Shown: positions 28,206 through 36,886 of the stretch, piece by piece
How the letters are laid out: the number at the start of each line of letters is the position of its first letter
How positions within the stretch are numbered: position 1 is the first letter of the stretch
Position numbers and translations under genes: made by a program
Notes under the pieces: generated by a model
Database searches by the model: none
What the model saw: only the letters and a program-made list of their open reading frames with translations
Told to the model about the DNA's origin: nothing
From: Roseiarcus sp963820795
GTDB taxonomy: Bacteria; Pseudomonadota; Alphaproteobacteria; Rhizobiales; Beijerinckiaceae
DNA: 64,000 bases
NCBI GenBank assembly: GCA_963820795.1
Contig: CAWGBJ010000026.1
Coordinates: 43,126-107,125 of the forward strand
Direction of reading: 5' to 3'

Positions 28206-29883
28206 ATGCGTGTCCATGTCTACGAACAACTGATGGCGATGCAGGCCAGCCGGCGCCAGCTGATGAAAGGCGCCGCCGGAGCGGCCGCCGCATTGGCGAC
28301 GAGCGGGCCGTTGTCGCTCTCTCCAAGTCCGGCCTACGCGGCCGACAGCGTCGTCTCGCAGATCATGAAGATTCCCGGCGCCGGCAACGGATCGCCGACC
28401 GACGCCGACTGGCAGAAGGTTGGCGCGCTGTGCCTCGGGCCGACCAAGGCAAACGTGCAAGCCCGGCGAATTCAAGGGCGTCGAATTCTCCTTCATGGGC
28501 CTCAACAACCAGAACCTGCACAACTTCCTGTTCCGCGGCTTCCTGAAGCCGTGGGAGGCCTACACCGGCGCCTCGATCAAGTGGATCGACCTCGCCCAGG
28601 CCGACTACAACGCGCGCCTGCAGCAATCGATCGCCACCGGCACCGTCGACTATCGACATCATCGAGATGGGCGCGCCGTTCGAAGGCGACATGGGCGTCA
28701 AGGACCTGTTGTCCGAGATGCCGGACTGGGTGAAGAAGCAGGTCGATTTCGACGATTACGTCAATTACCTCAAGCCGCCGGTCGGCACGTGGAACGGCAA
28801 GATCCATCGCGTCACCATCGACAGCGACTGCCACACGATGAACAGACGCACCGACGTCTTCGCCGACCCCGATCTCGCCAAGCAGTGGAAGGACTGGAAG
28901 GACAAGGCCGACCTCGGGGAATGGGGCGCGCCGAAGACCTGGCAGCAGGTGCAGGCGGTCACCAAGTTCCTCAAGGGCAAGAAGGTCAAGGGCAAGGAGG
29001 TCTACGGCTTCCTCGACCAGCCGAAGCCGTGGGGCGGGTTCTGCTTCTATTTCCTGCGCAGCCGCGCCACGGCCTACGCGAAATATCCCGGCGAGAAGAA
29101 CTGGCTGTTCGACGAGAACATGAAGCCGCAGGTCAACAACCCGGCCTTCGTGCGGGCGATCCAGGACGTCGTCGACGCGCTGCCCTATGAGCCGGCCGAC
29201 CAGATCAACGCCGATCCCGGCACGACCGCCTTCCAGCAGTTCCTCACCGGCACCGGCTCGCTGCTCGAATGGTGGGGCGACATCGGCACCGTCGCGCAGG
29301 ACGAGCGACACGGCGACGATCGGCGACGTGCTCGACTTCGACATCCTGCCCGGCCTCGGACGACGTCTACAACTTCCGCAAGAAGCAGTGGGAGAAGCTT
29401 GCCAGCGGGCCGAACGTCGCGCCCAACATGGCCTATCTCGGCTGGGGCATCTATGTGATGAAGACGGTCGACACCGATCCGCAAGCGCCACAAGGCGGCC
29501 TGGAGCGCGGCGGCGCATCTCGGCGGCAAGGACCTGTCGATGTGGACGGCGGCCTATCCGTCGGGCTTCCAGCCCTACCGCAAGAGCCACACGAATATCG
29601 ACCTGTGGGTGCTGGCCGGCTACGACCGCAAGTACATCACCTCCTACATGAACTCGCAGTCGACGTCGTACAACCATCCGAACTCGGCGATCGAGCCGCG
29701 CATCCCCGGCATCTTCCAGTACTACAGCATCGCGGAAGACGAACTGCAGAGGGTGTTCGCCGGCAAGGAGACGGCGCAGGAGGGCGCCGACAAGATCGCG
29801 GCGGCATGGGAGAGCCTTGACCGACAAGCTCGGTCGGGAAAACCAGGTCAAGTACTATCGCATCGCGATGGGCTCTGACCTGA
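28206..29883 (+). CDS. CUT1 ABC importer sugar-binding protein, seven +1 shifts
   Basis: About 557 codons once repaired. N-terminus MRVHVYEQLMAM, then SRRQLMKGAAGAAAALA, a Tat-like signal peptide. The product is otherwise intact: NLHNFLFRGFLKPWEAYTGA, IIEMGAPFEGDMG, LEWWGDIG, DVLDFDILPG and a C-terminal KYYRIAMGSD. Continuity needs single-base removals at about 28458, 28654, 29306, 29355, 29482, 29816 and 29880. At every one the spare base can be a C standing between two codons. The last gives a TGA stop at 29881-29883, just before a hairpin; without it the frame would run into the permease. GGGAGG precedes the ATG. Partners are the permeases that follow and the ATPase at 26137. Confidence 0.8.
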
Positions 29884-29909
29884 GCGCCATGTCCCGCTTC
29901 GTGACCCTC

Positions 29910-29943
29910 GCTCCGTCCGCGGCGTTGTCGCCGCGGACGGAGC
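29910..29943 (+). promoter_or_regulatory. Intercistronic 15-bp hairpin after the binding-protein gene
   Basis: GCTCCGTCCGCGGCG (29910-29924) and CGCCGCGGACGGAGC (29929-29943) form a perfect 15-bp stem with a TTGT loop. It lies 27 bases after the inferred binding-protein stop and 54 before the permease start. No T-run follows. It parallels hairpins at the same position in three other importers of this window. Confidence 0.6.
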
Positions 29944-29996
29944 CGGGCCGGCGCGATGATCGCTCGCATCATGATCGCCGAAACGGACATGAAGCT

Positions 29997-31094
29997 GTGA
30001 CCGGCGGGAAGCTCGAAGCGGCGCACGAGGATGTCCTTCCCGGCCAGCCGCCCCTCGGACGATGGCTGTTCCGGCTGGCCTCGGCCCTGCTTGTGGTTGT
30101 CGCCGCGCTTCAGTTGGCGCACGCGCTCGGCCTCGTGCCGATCGGCTTCGCCAACTGGCGCCCGACGCTGTACGCCTTCCTCGTCTGGGGCGTCGCGCTC
30201 GGGATCAGCCAGGTTCTCGAATATGGCGACGTCGGGCGACAGCGGCTGTTCGTGCTGCCGGCGCTTCTGTTCACCGGCGCGATGGTGATCTTTCCGACGC
30301 TGTTCGGCCTCTACATCGCCTTCACCGACTGGAACCTCAACGCCGAGTCGGGCCATCACTTCAACGGTCTCGCAAACCTGCGCACCTTGTGGGCCGACCC
30401 CTACTTCTGGAACGCCCTCGGCAACATGGTCTTTTATGTCGCCACGGTGGTCGTCCAGTACGTCATCGCCTTTGGCCTCGCGTTGCTGCTGAACGCCGAC
30501 ATCCGCGCCCGCAAGTTCTTCCGCGTCGCCTTCATGCTGCCTTTCATGCTGAGCCCCGTGGCGGTCAGTTGGATGGTCGGCAAGTCGATCATGGAAAACC
30601 GTTTCGGGCCGCTCGCCACCTTCCTGAGGACCCTCGGATGGCAGGATCCCGCCTTCTTCAGCGATCCCTGGATCGCCCGCACCAGCATCATCGCGATGGA
30701 CAGCTGGGTCTGGATCCCCTTCATGGTGATCCTGTTGCTCGCCGGGCTTCAGGCGCTGCCGCTCGACGTCAAGGAGGCGGCCAAGGTCGACGGGGCGAAC
30801 GGCTGGCAGACATTCTGGGAGATCACCTTCCCACTCATGCTGCCGGTCAGCGTGACCGCAATTCTGCTCCGCATCATCTTTGAATTGAAGCTGGCCGACA
30901 TCGTCATCAATGTCACTGCGGGGGGGCCGGGCGGGGCGACCGACACGATTTCGAGCTTCGTCTTCCGCGAGTACCGTGACCGCTCGAACGTCGGCTACGC
31001 CACGATGGTGGCGGAGGTCTACCTCGTCATCATCATCGTCTTCCTCACCGTGTTGCTGAAGTCGGTCAGTCGATTCATGCAGAGGATGACGTGA
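29997..31094 (+). CDS. CUT1 ABC importer permease 1, second system
   Basis: About 365 residues from a GTG at 29997. Several membrane helices are visible (LFRLASALLVVVAALQLAHA, then LFVLPALLFTGAMVIFPTLF) and the EAA loop reads EAAKVDGANGWQTFWEITFP near residue 260. TAGGPGGATDTISSF is the MalF-type C-terminal block. The frame is open upstream as far as the binding-protein region because that gene's stop is out of frame; the GTG start is chosen because a 14-codon frame (29956-30000) ends in TGA across it (GTGA), which could couple translation. Confidence 0.88.
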   Translation: MTGGKLEAAHEDVLPGQPPLGRWLFRLASALLVVVAALQLAHALGLVPIGFANWRPTLYAFLVWGVALGISQVLEYGDVGRQRLFVLPALLFTGAMVIFPTLFGLYIAFTDWNLNAESGHHFNGLANLRTLWADPYFWNALGNMVFYVATVVVQYVIAFGLALLLNADIRARKFFRVAFMLPFMLSPVAVSWMVGKSIMENRFGPLATFLRTLGWQDPAFFSDPWIARTSIIAMDSWVWIPFMVILLLAGLQALPLDVKEAAKVDGANGWQTFWEITFPLMLPVSVTAILLRIIFELKLADIVINVTAGGPGGATDTISSFVFREYRDRSNVGYATMVAEVYLVIIIVFLTVLLKSVSRFMQRMT

Positions 31095-31143
31095 GCAGCG
31101 CGGCCATGCCATCGACCGGGCCGACTAAGGCGGAGCGAACGGG

Positions 31144-32082
31144 GTGACTTCCGAAGCAGCAGTGAGCGATGGAGTCGAAGAACGCGAGGGCGGAACCTCG
31201 GCGGCGCGCCGGATCCTCAGCGCCGGCCAGCGCTTTCTCATCTACGGCGCCCTGCTGATCTGGACGTTCATCGCGCTCTTTCCGCTCTACTGGACGTTTT
31301 CCACCTCGTTCAAACTGGGCAAGGACGTCACCCAGGGCCACCTCATCCCCTGGGTTGACTTCGTACCGAAATGGAAGGGATGGCAGTCGCTCGGTCTGTC
31401 CCCCGACACGATCTTTACGACCTCGGACGTGCGTGACGAGTTCCTCAAGAAATTCGTCAACAGCGTCATCTGTTCGATCGGCGCTTCGGCGCTGGCGGTG
31501 GTGATCGGCGCGCTGGCGGCCTACGGGCTCAGCCGCTTCGACTTGAGGTTCGGGCGCTGGCGCAACCAGGATCTGTCATTCTTCTTCCTGTCGCAGCTGA
31601 TCCTGCCGCCGGTGGTCCTGGCCCTGCCGTTCCTCGTCCTCTACAAGGAGCTCGCGCTGCTCGACACGCGGCTCGGCCTCTCGCTGATCTACACCCTGAT
31701 GGTGCTGCCGATCGTGATCTGGGTGATGCGCGACCAGTTCGACACCATCCCGCCCGAAATGGAGCAGGCCGCGCTCGTCGACGGCTGCTCGATCTGGGGC
31801 GCTTTCTTCCGGATCGTGCTGCCGATGGCGCTGCCCGGCATGGTCGCCGCCTTCATCCTGTCGCTGGTCCTGTGCTGGAACGAGTATTTTTTCGCTTCGC
31901 TTCTGACCGGCTTCGACGCGCAGACGCTGCCGGTGATGGTGGCGAGCCAGACGGGATCGCAAGGGATCAACTGGTGGACCATGGCCGCTCTTTCCGCCGC
32001 TGCGATCACCCCGCTCCTTGTGATCGGCATCTTCCTCGAGCGCTACATCGTGATGGGCCTGACGGCGGGCTCCGGCAAGTGA
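31144..32082 (+). CDS. CUT1 ABC importer permease 2, second system
   Basis: 312 residues from a GTG at 31144. Hydrophobic start FLIYGALLIWTFIALFPLYW, NSVICSIGASALAVVIGALA, and EAA loop EQAALVDGCSIWGAFFRIVLP. MalG-like C-terminus ending FLERYIVMGLTAGSGK. Forms the membrane channel with the preceding permease. The next gene starts 21 bases on, so the downstream Sgc-like genes belong to the same operon. Confidence 0.92.
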   Translation: MTSEAAVSDGVEEREGGTSAARRILSAGQRFLIYGALLIWTFIALFPLYWTFSTSFKLGKDVTQGHLIPWVDFVPKWKGWQSLGLSPDTIFTTSDVRDEFLKKFVNSVICSIGASALAVVIGALAAYGLSRFDLRFGRWRNQDLSFFFLSQLILPPVVLALPFLVLYKELALLDTRLGLSLIYTLMVLPIVIWVMRDQFDTIPPEMEQAALVDGCSIWGAFFRIVLPMALPGMVAAFILSLVLCWNEYFFASLLTGFDAQTLPVMVASQTGSQGINWWTMAALSAAAITPLLVIGIFLERYIVMGLTAGSGK

Positions 32083-32103
32083 CTTGTTCAAGAGCGCGCT
32101 GAC

Positions 32104-32916
32104 GTGACAACCAACTACAGCCGGGTCTTCGGCCAGGTGAAGCCCGTGATCGCGATGGTCCACGTCGGGGCCTCGCCGGGTGCGCCGCTCTTCGATTCCC
32201 ATGCCGGTATCGAGGGCGTGGTCGCGGGCGCCCGCAAGGACTTGCAGGCCTTGCAGGCGGCGGGCTTCGACGCGGTGATGTTCGGCAACGAGAACGATCG
32301 TCCCTACGAGCTCAAAGCCGACGTCGCATCTGCCGCGACAATGGCCTATGTCGTCGGCCGGCTTCGCGCCGAGATCACGACGCCCTTCGGCGTCAACGTC
32401 CTGTGGGATCCGATCTCGACTCTCGCCGTCGCCGCGGCGACGGGTGCGTCATTTGTCCGCGAAATCTTCACCGGGTCGTATGCGTCAGATATGGGCGCGT
32501 GGGCGCCTGACGCAGGCGCAGCGCTTCGCTATCGCAAACGGCTCGATCGAGGCGACCTTGTGCTCCTCTACAACGTCTCGGCCGAATTCGCCTATTCGCT
32601 CGATCGTCGCAGTGTGGCTGACCGGGCGCGCAGCGCGGTCTTCTCGTCGATTCCGGATGCGATCCTTGTCTCCGGCGCGATCACCGGCGAAGCGGCGCGA
32701 ATAGAGGATCTCGAAGAGACCAAGCGCGCGTTGCCCGAGACGCCGGTGCTCGCCAACACCGGGGTCAAGCACGCGACGGTTCGCGACGTCCTCGCCGTCG
32801 CCGATGGCTGCATCGTCGGATCGGCGCTGAAAATCGATGGCGACACCTGGAAGCCAGTCGATCCCGGGCGAGCGAGCGAATTCATGCGGCTCGCGCGCGC
32901 CGCTCGGGAGAGGTGA
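32104..32916 (+). CDS. BtpA/SgcQ-family protein
   Basis: 270 residues from a GTG at 32104. The N-terminal KPVIAMVHVGASPGAPLFD, then AGFDAVMFGNENDRPY and the C-terminal TPVLANTGVKHATVRDVLAVADGCIVGSALK match the BtpA family, a TIM-barrel group whose enteric member SgcQ sits in the sgc sugar operon. The chemical role is not established for the family; BtpA itself was linked to photosystem I in cyanobacteria. The stop overlaps the GTG of the M42 peptidase-like gene, repeating the SgcQ/SgcX pairing seen in sgc. Confidence 0.85.
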   Translation: MTTNYSRVFGQVKPVIAMVHVGASPGAPLFDSHAGIEGVVAGARKDLQALQAAGFDAVMFGNENDRPYELKADVASAATMAYVVGRLRAEITTPFGVNVLWDPISTLAVAAATGASFVREIFTGSYASDMGAWAPDAGAALRYRKRLDRGDLVLLYNVSAEFAYSLDRRSVADRARSAVFSSIPDAILVSGAITGEAARIEDLEETKRALPETPVLANTGVKHATVRDVLAVADGCIVGSALKIDGDTWKPVDPGRASEFMRLARAARER

Positions 32917-34043
32917 CGCTCGTGTCTGCCGCCTCGCCATTGCGCGAACGCCTCGCGACGCTCGTCTCTACGCTCATGACAATTCCGGGCCTGAGCGGCC
33001 ACGAGGGCCGCGTCAGGCGCCGCCTCGCGCTTGAAATGCAGGCGCTGGGGCTCGCGACAAGAACCGACAGGCTCGGCAATCTGACGGCCACAGCGCCCGG
33101 AGAGCCCGGTCGGCCCTCAGTGATGCTTTTCGCCCATATGGATCAACTCGGATTCATCGTTCGCAAGATTGAGGCGAGCGGCCTCCTTCGTCTTGAACGA
33201 TTGGGCGGCGTCCCGGAGCGCGCACTGGCTTCGCAGGAGGTTCTGATCTGCGTCGGCGATGGGCGCGACATTCGCGGCGTCATCGCGAACAAGAGCCACC
33301 ACGCAACGAGCCCCGAGGAAAAATATCGCGTCGTCCCCTACCAGGAGATCAGCGTCGACGCAGGCTTTTCGCACGCCGCCGACGCGCTGGCGGCCGGGAT
33401 CGACATTGGCTCGCCTGTCGTCTATGCGCCGAAATCAATTGCCCTGGCGGGCGGACGACTCGCGGGAACCTCGGTTGACGATCGCGCCGGCTGCGCGGTC
33501 ATCGTCGAGACTGCGCGCCGGCTGGTCGCCGTGCCCGACCGGCCGACCGTTCATTTCGTCTTCTCGACCCAGGAGGAGTTCAACCTGCGGGGCGCGGTTG
33601 TCGCGGCCCAGGCGCTCGCGCCGGACATCTCCATACAGCTCGACCTGATGCTGGCGACCGATACGCCGGACATGCAGGCGCGCGGCGACGTTGGGCTGGG
33701 ACTCGGCCCCGCGATGAGCCTTTACAGCTTTCATGGGCGCGGCACGCTCAACGGCACGATCCCCCACCCGGCCCTGGTCGCGCTTCTGCAAGAGTCGGCC
33801 CGCAGCGAGCGCCTGACCCTGCAGCGCAGCGCGCAGGTCGGCGTGCTGACCAACTCGTCCTATGTCCAGCTCGCTCATCAGGGGATCGCCGCGATCGATC
33901 TCGGCTTCCCGTGCCGCTACACCCATTCCTCGCTCGAGATGTGCGATCTCGCCGATCTTGCTGGGCTGACGAGCCTCCTCGTCGCGGCGATCCCCCGCAT
34001 CAAGGCCGGCTTCAGCCTGGATCGCGACGATTACGAACGATGA
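32913..34043 (+). CDS. M42-family metallohydrolase (SgcX/FrvX-like)
   Basis: 376 residues from GTG 32913. Binuclear metal ligands are visible: His and Asp in FAHMDQLGF near residue 72, bridging Asp in GTSVDDRAG, catalytic Glu pair in STQEEFNL, Asp in ATDTPD and the last His in RYTHSSLEM. M42 members are aminopeptidases, but homologues in sugar operons (SgcX, FrvX) are thought to act on other substrates. The overlap with the SgcQ-like gene and the ATGA overlap with the FGGY kinase put all three in one operon. Activity on an amide- or glycoside-modified sugar is inference. Confidence 0.88.
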   Translation: MTLVSAASPLRERLATLVSTLMTIPGLSGHEGRVRRRLALEMQALGLATRTDRLGNLTATAPGEPGRPSVMLFAHMDQLGFIVRKIEASGLLRLERLGGVPERALASQEVLICVGDGRDIRGVIANKSHHATSPEEKYRVVPYQEISVDAGFSHAADALAAGIDIGSPVVYAPKSIALAGGRLAGTSVDDRAGCAVIVETARRLVAVPDRPTVHFVFSTQEEFNLRGAVVAAQALAPDISIQLDLMLATDTPDMQARGDVGLGLGPAMSLYSFHGRGTLNGTIPHPALVALLQESARSERLTLQRSAQVGVLTNSSYVQLAHQGIAAIDLGFPCRYTHSSLEMCDLADLAGLTSLLVAAIPRIKAGFSLDRDDYER

Positions 34044-35536
34044 GCGCCTATCTCGGTGTGGACATCGGCACCTACGAGTCGAAAGGCGTTCTTGTCGACG
34101 GTCAAGGGGCAGTATTGGCGAGCGCGGCGAGGCCGCATGGGCTCATCGTGCCACAGCCAGGCTGGGCGGAGCACCGCGCCGAGGAGGACTGGTGGGCGGA
34201 CTTTGTCTGGCTCGCTCGCAAGCTGATCGCCGAAAGCGCTCTTGCTCCGTCGGAAATCAGGGGGGTCGGGACGAGCGCGATCGGTCCCTGCATGTTGCCG
34301 GTCGACTCCGACGGCGCGCCGCTCATGAACGCCGTGCTTTACGGCGTCGATACCCGGGCGGCGCGCGAGATTGAAGAGCTGACCGCATCGATTGGCGCGG
34401 AGACGATCTTCGCTCGCTGCGGCAACGCTTTGACCTCGCAATCCATCGGCCCGAAGATTCTGTGGCTCAAGCACAACCGGCTGGACATCTACGCCCGCGC
34501 GCACAAGTTCCTCAATTCGACCTCGTTCCTGGTTCACCGCCTGACCGGGCGTTTCGTAACGGATCATTACACCGCAGCCAACGCCAGTCCGCTCTATCTG
34601 ATCGACGAACAGACCTGGACGGGCGCTCTGGCGCCTGGCCTTACCGAACTGGATCGGCTGCCGGAACTGGCCTGGACGACCGAGGTTGCGGGCGGCGTCA
34701 CCGCGCGCGCCGCCGAGCAAACGGGCCTTCTGCCGGGAACGCCAGTCATCGTCGGCACGATCGACGCTGCGGCCGAGGCGATTAGCGTCGGCGTTCTCGA
34801 TGTCGGCGATATGATGCTGATGTACGGCTCGACGGTCTTCACCATCCTCATCGCCAAGCAGCGTTCGAATGATAAACGACTCTGGCATGCGCCATGGCTG
34901 TTTCGCGGCCAGCAGGCCTGTATGGCGGGGCTGGCGACCAGCGGGACCTTGACCCGTTGGTTTGCCGACCAATTCGCCCGCGAGCTTGATTCGCAGTCCG
35001 CGATGGCGGCGCTCGCCGCAGAAGCCGAGGTGTCGCCGCCGGGCGCCAACGGCCTTGTGATCCTGCCGTATTTCTCCGGAGAGCGCACGCCGATCCATGA
35101 TCCGCATGCGAAGGGAGCCGTTCTCGGGCTCACGCTCGCCAGCACGCGTGCCGATGTCTACCGCGCCCTGATCGAAGGGATCGCCTTCGCGACCAATCAC
35201 ATCTTCGAGACCTATGCCGAGGCGGGCGCGCCATTAGGGACCATCCAGGCTGTGGGCGGCGGAGTGCGCAATCGAATTTGGACGCAGGCGACCTCCGACG
35301 TGTCCGGGCAGGCGCAAGTCCTGCGCGAAGTGAGCATAGGCGCCGCTTATGGCGATGCCTTTCTCGCCGCGCTCGCGGTTGGCGACGTCTCGAGGGAGGC
35401 GATCAACCGCTGGAATCCCGCGGCATCGCGGATCGAGCCCGAACCGGCGAACGCCGGCCTCTACCGGCGCCGCTATGACCTGTTCCGTGAGTTTTACGCG
35501 CGCACCAAAGAGCTCATGGCGGCCACGGAATGCTGA
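34040..35536 (+). CDS. FGGY-family carbohydrate kinase
   Basis: 498 residues from ATG 34040, overlapping the previous stop by 4 bases. N-terminal GVDIGTYESKGVLVD (the DxGT phosphate loop), then PVIVGTIDAAAEAISVGVLD, the catalytic-Asp region, and C-terminal VGGGVRNRIWTQATSDV that binds adenosine. The family phosphorylates xylulose, ribulose, glycerol, fuculose and similar. It closes the operon running from 28206, suggesting that the sugar taken up there is phosphorylated after processing. The exact sugar is unknown. Confidence 0.93.
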   Translation: MSAYLGVDIGTYESKGVLVDGQGAVLASAARPHGLIVPQPGWAEHRAEEDWWADFVWLARKLIAESALAPSEIRGVGTSAIGPCMLPVDSDGAPLMNAVLYGVDTRAAREIEELTASIGAETIFARCGNALTSQSIGPKILWLKHNRLDIYARAHKFLNSTSFLVHRLTGRFVTDHYTAANASPLYLIDEQTWTGALAPGLTELDRLPELAWTTEVAGGVTARAAEQTGLLPGTPVIVGTIDAAAEAISVGVLDVGDMMLMYGSTVFTILIAKQRSNDKRLWHAPWLFRGQQACMAGLATSGTLTRWFADQFARELDSQSAMAALAAEAEVSPPGANGLVILPYFSGERTPIHDPHAKGAVLGLTLASTRADVYRALIEGIAFATNHIFETYAEAGAPLGTIQAVGGGVRNRIWTQATSDVSGQAQVLREVSIGAAYGDAFLAALAVGDVSREAINRWNPAASRIEPEPANAGLYRRRYDLFREFYARTKELMAATEC

Positions 35537-35744
35537 GAGGGACAACTCCGGCCAAGCAGGGAGTCAGTCCTCCGACCGATCACGCGTTGCGCGTCAATCA
35601 AGTGGCGCGTGGGACGCGGTGGGACTTTGCCGCATTGCCCAAAGGGCGGCGGCGGTGATAGGAAATTCGCCGGCGACGCCGAATCCGGACCATGTCCAAA
35701 TTTGGTCTCGAGACAGAACGCAAAAACAGGTGGAGGAAACAGTG

Positions 35745-36824
35745 ATGTCCAGGGGCAGGTACTTTGCGTGCGCGACTTTCGTGTTTGGATTCGCCATCCT
35801 CGCTGGCTCGGCTCAAGCGCAGGACAAGATAACGATCGGCTTCGTCACGCACTCGCAGGGCGATCCGTTCATTCAGCAGATCATCGACGGGGCGCAGGCG
35901 GCCGCCAATGATCTCGGGGTCACGCTGAAGGTGGCGCAACAGCAGGGCGCCGCGCCCGACGGTCAATTGAAGCTGGTGCAGAATATCGTCAATGCGGGCG
36001 CGCAGGGCGTGGCGACGTCGGTCCCGGGCGATTCGATGGCGGGCAGCCTCAACGACATCATCGCCAGCGGCGTTCCGGTCGTGCAGTTCAATCTCCTGAG
36101 CGCTGCGGTCAAGGCGCCCTATGTCGGTGAGAAGTCCACCCAAAGCGGCCGCATTCTCGGCAAGGCGATCCTCGACAAGGTCGGCGGCGCCGGGGCGAAG
36201 GGTAAAGTCATTATTGGCAACTGCTTTCCTGGCCTGACGGTGCTTGAGAACCGAGCGAGAGGGGTGGAAGAGTCGCTGAAGACGGCCCCAGGCGTCGCCA
36301 TTCTGGGTCCCTTCGATGTCAAGGTCAGCGCCGTCGAAAACTACAATCATTGGGAGCAGCTCTACGCGGCCAACCCTGACGCGATCGCCCTCGTTGGCCT
36401 CTGCGCTCCCGACGTTGCAAGCCTGGGCAAACTGAATGCGGCCAATTCCGACAAATTCGTCGCTGGCGGTTACGATCTGACGGCCCAGAATCTGCAGGCC
36501 GTGAAAGACGGCCATGCCTACGTGACTCTTGGCCAGAGCGCTTTCGTCCAAGGCTATCTTCCGGTCGCCCTGCTTGTGCGCGCGATCAAGATGAAGAAGC
36601 CGCTCGAGGTCGGCTTCTACAACGCAGGCACTCAGGTCGTAACCGCCAACAGCGTCGACATGGCGAACAATTTGCCCGCGCTGACCTTTCCGAAACTCCA
36701 GGCCATGGCCGCTGACCCGAAGGCGACCGCAGCCTTCTACGAGCCCTGGACAAAATGCGTGAACGGCCCTGACGCAGGCAAGAGCTGCGCCACGATCGAA
36801 CCGATCGCCGCTGAAAGCCAGTAA
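35745..36824 (+). CDS. CUT2 ABC importer sugar-binding protein (first CUT2 system)
   Basis: 359 residues from ATG 35745 (an in-frame GTG lies one codon upstream); GGTGGAGG precedes it. Signal peptide with FGFAILAGSAQA cleaved before QDKITIG. The mature part follows the ribose-binding-protein pattern: ITIGFVTHSQGDPFIQQIIDG, then VTSVPGD-like VATSVPGDSM and VGGAGAKGKVIIGNC. A hairpin follows the stop, then the ATPase. The permease of this system is further down at 39619, with a mutarotase and an SDR inserted between. Confidence 0.92.
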   Translation: MSRGRYFACATFVFGFAILAGSAQAQDKITIGFVTHSQGDPFIQQIIDGAQAAANDLGVTLKVAQQQGAAPDGQLKLVQNIVNAGAQGVATSVPGDSMAGSLNDIIASGVPVVQFNLLSAAVKAPYVGEKSTQSGRILGKAILDKVGGAGAKGKVIIGNCFPGLTVLENRARGVEESLKTAPGVAILGPFDVKVSAVENYNHWEQLYAANPDAIALVGLCAPDVASLGKLNAANSDKFVAGGYDLTAQNLQAVKDGHAYVTLGQSAFVQGYLPVALLVRAIKMKKPLEVGFYNAGTQVVTANSVDMANNLPALTFPKLQAMAADPKATAAFYEPWTKCVNGPDAGKSCATIEPIAAESQ

Positions 36825-36845
36825 GCCCAGGGTTCGGCCGGCCGG

Positions 36846-36871
36846 ATCGTGCGGCTGAGCCGCCGCACGAT
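36846..36871 (+). promoter_or_regulatory. Intercistronic hairpin after the binding-protein gene
   Basis: ATCGTGCGGC (36846-36855) pairs perfectly with GCCGCACGAT (36862-36871) around a 6-base loop. It starts 21 bases after the binding-protein stop and ends 15 before the ATPase start. No T-run. Third instance of the same arrangement in this window. Confidence 0.55.
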
Positions 36872-36886
36872 TCCCATGGATCCAAC

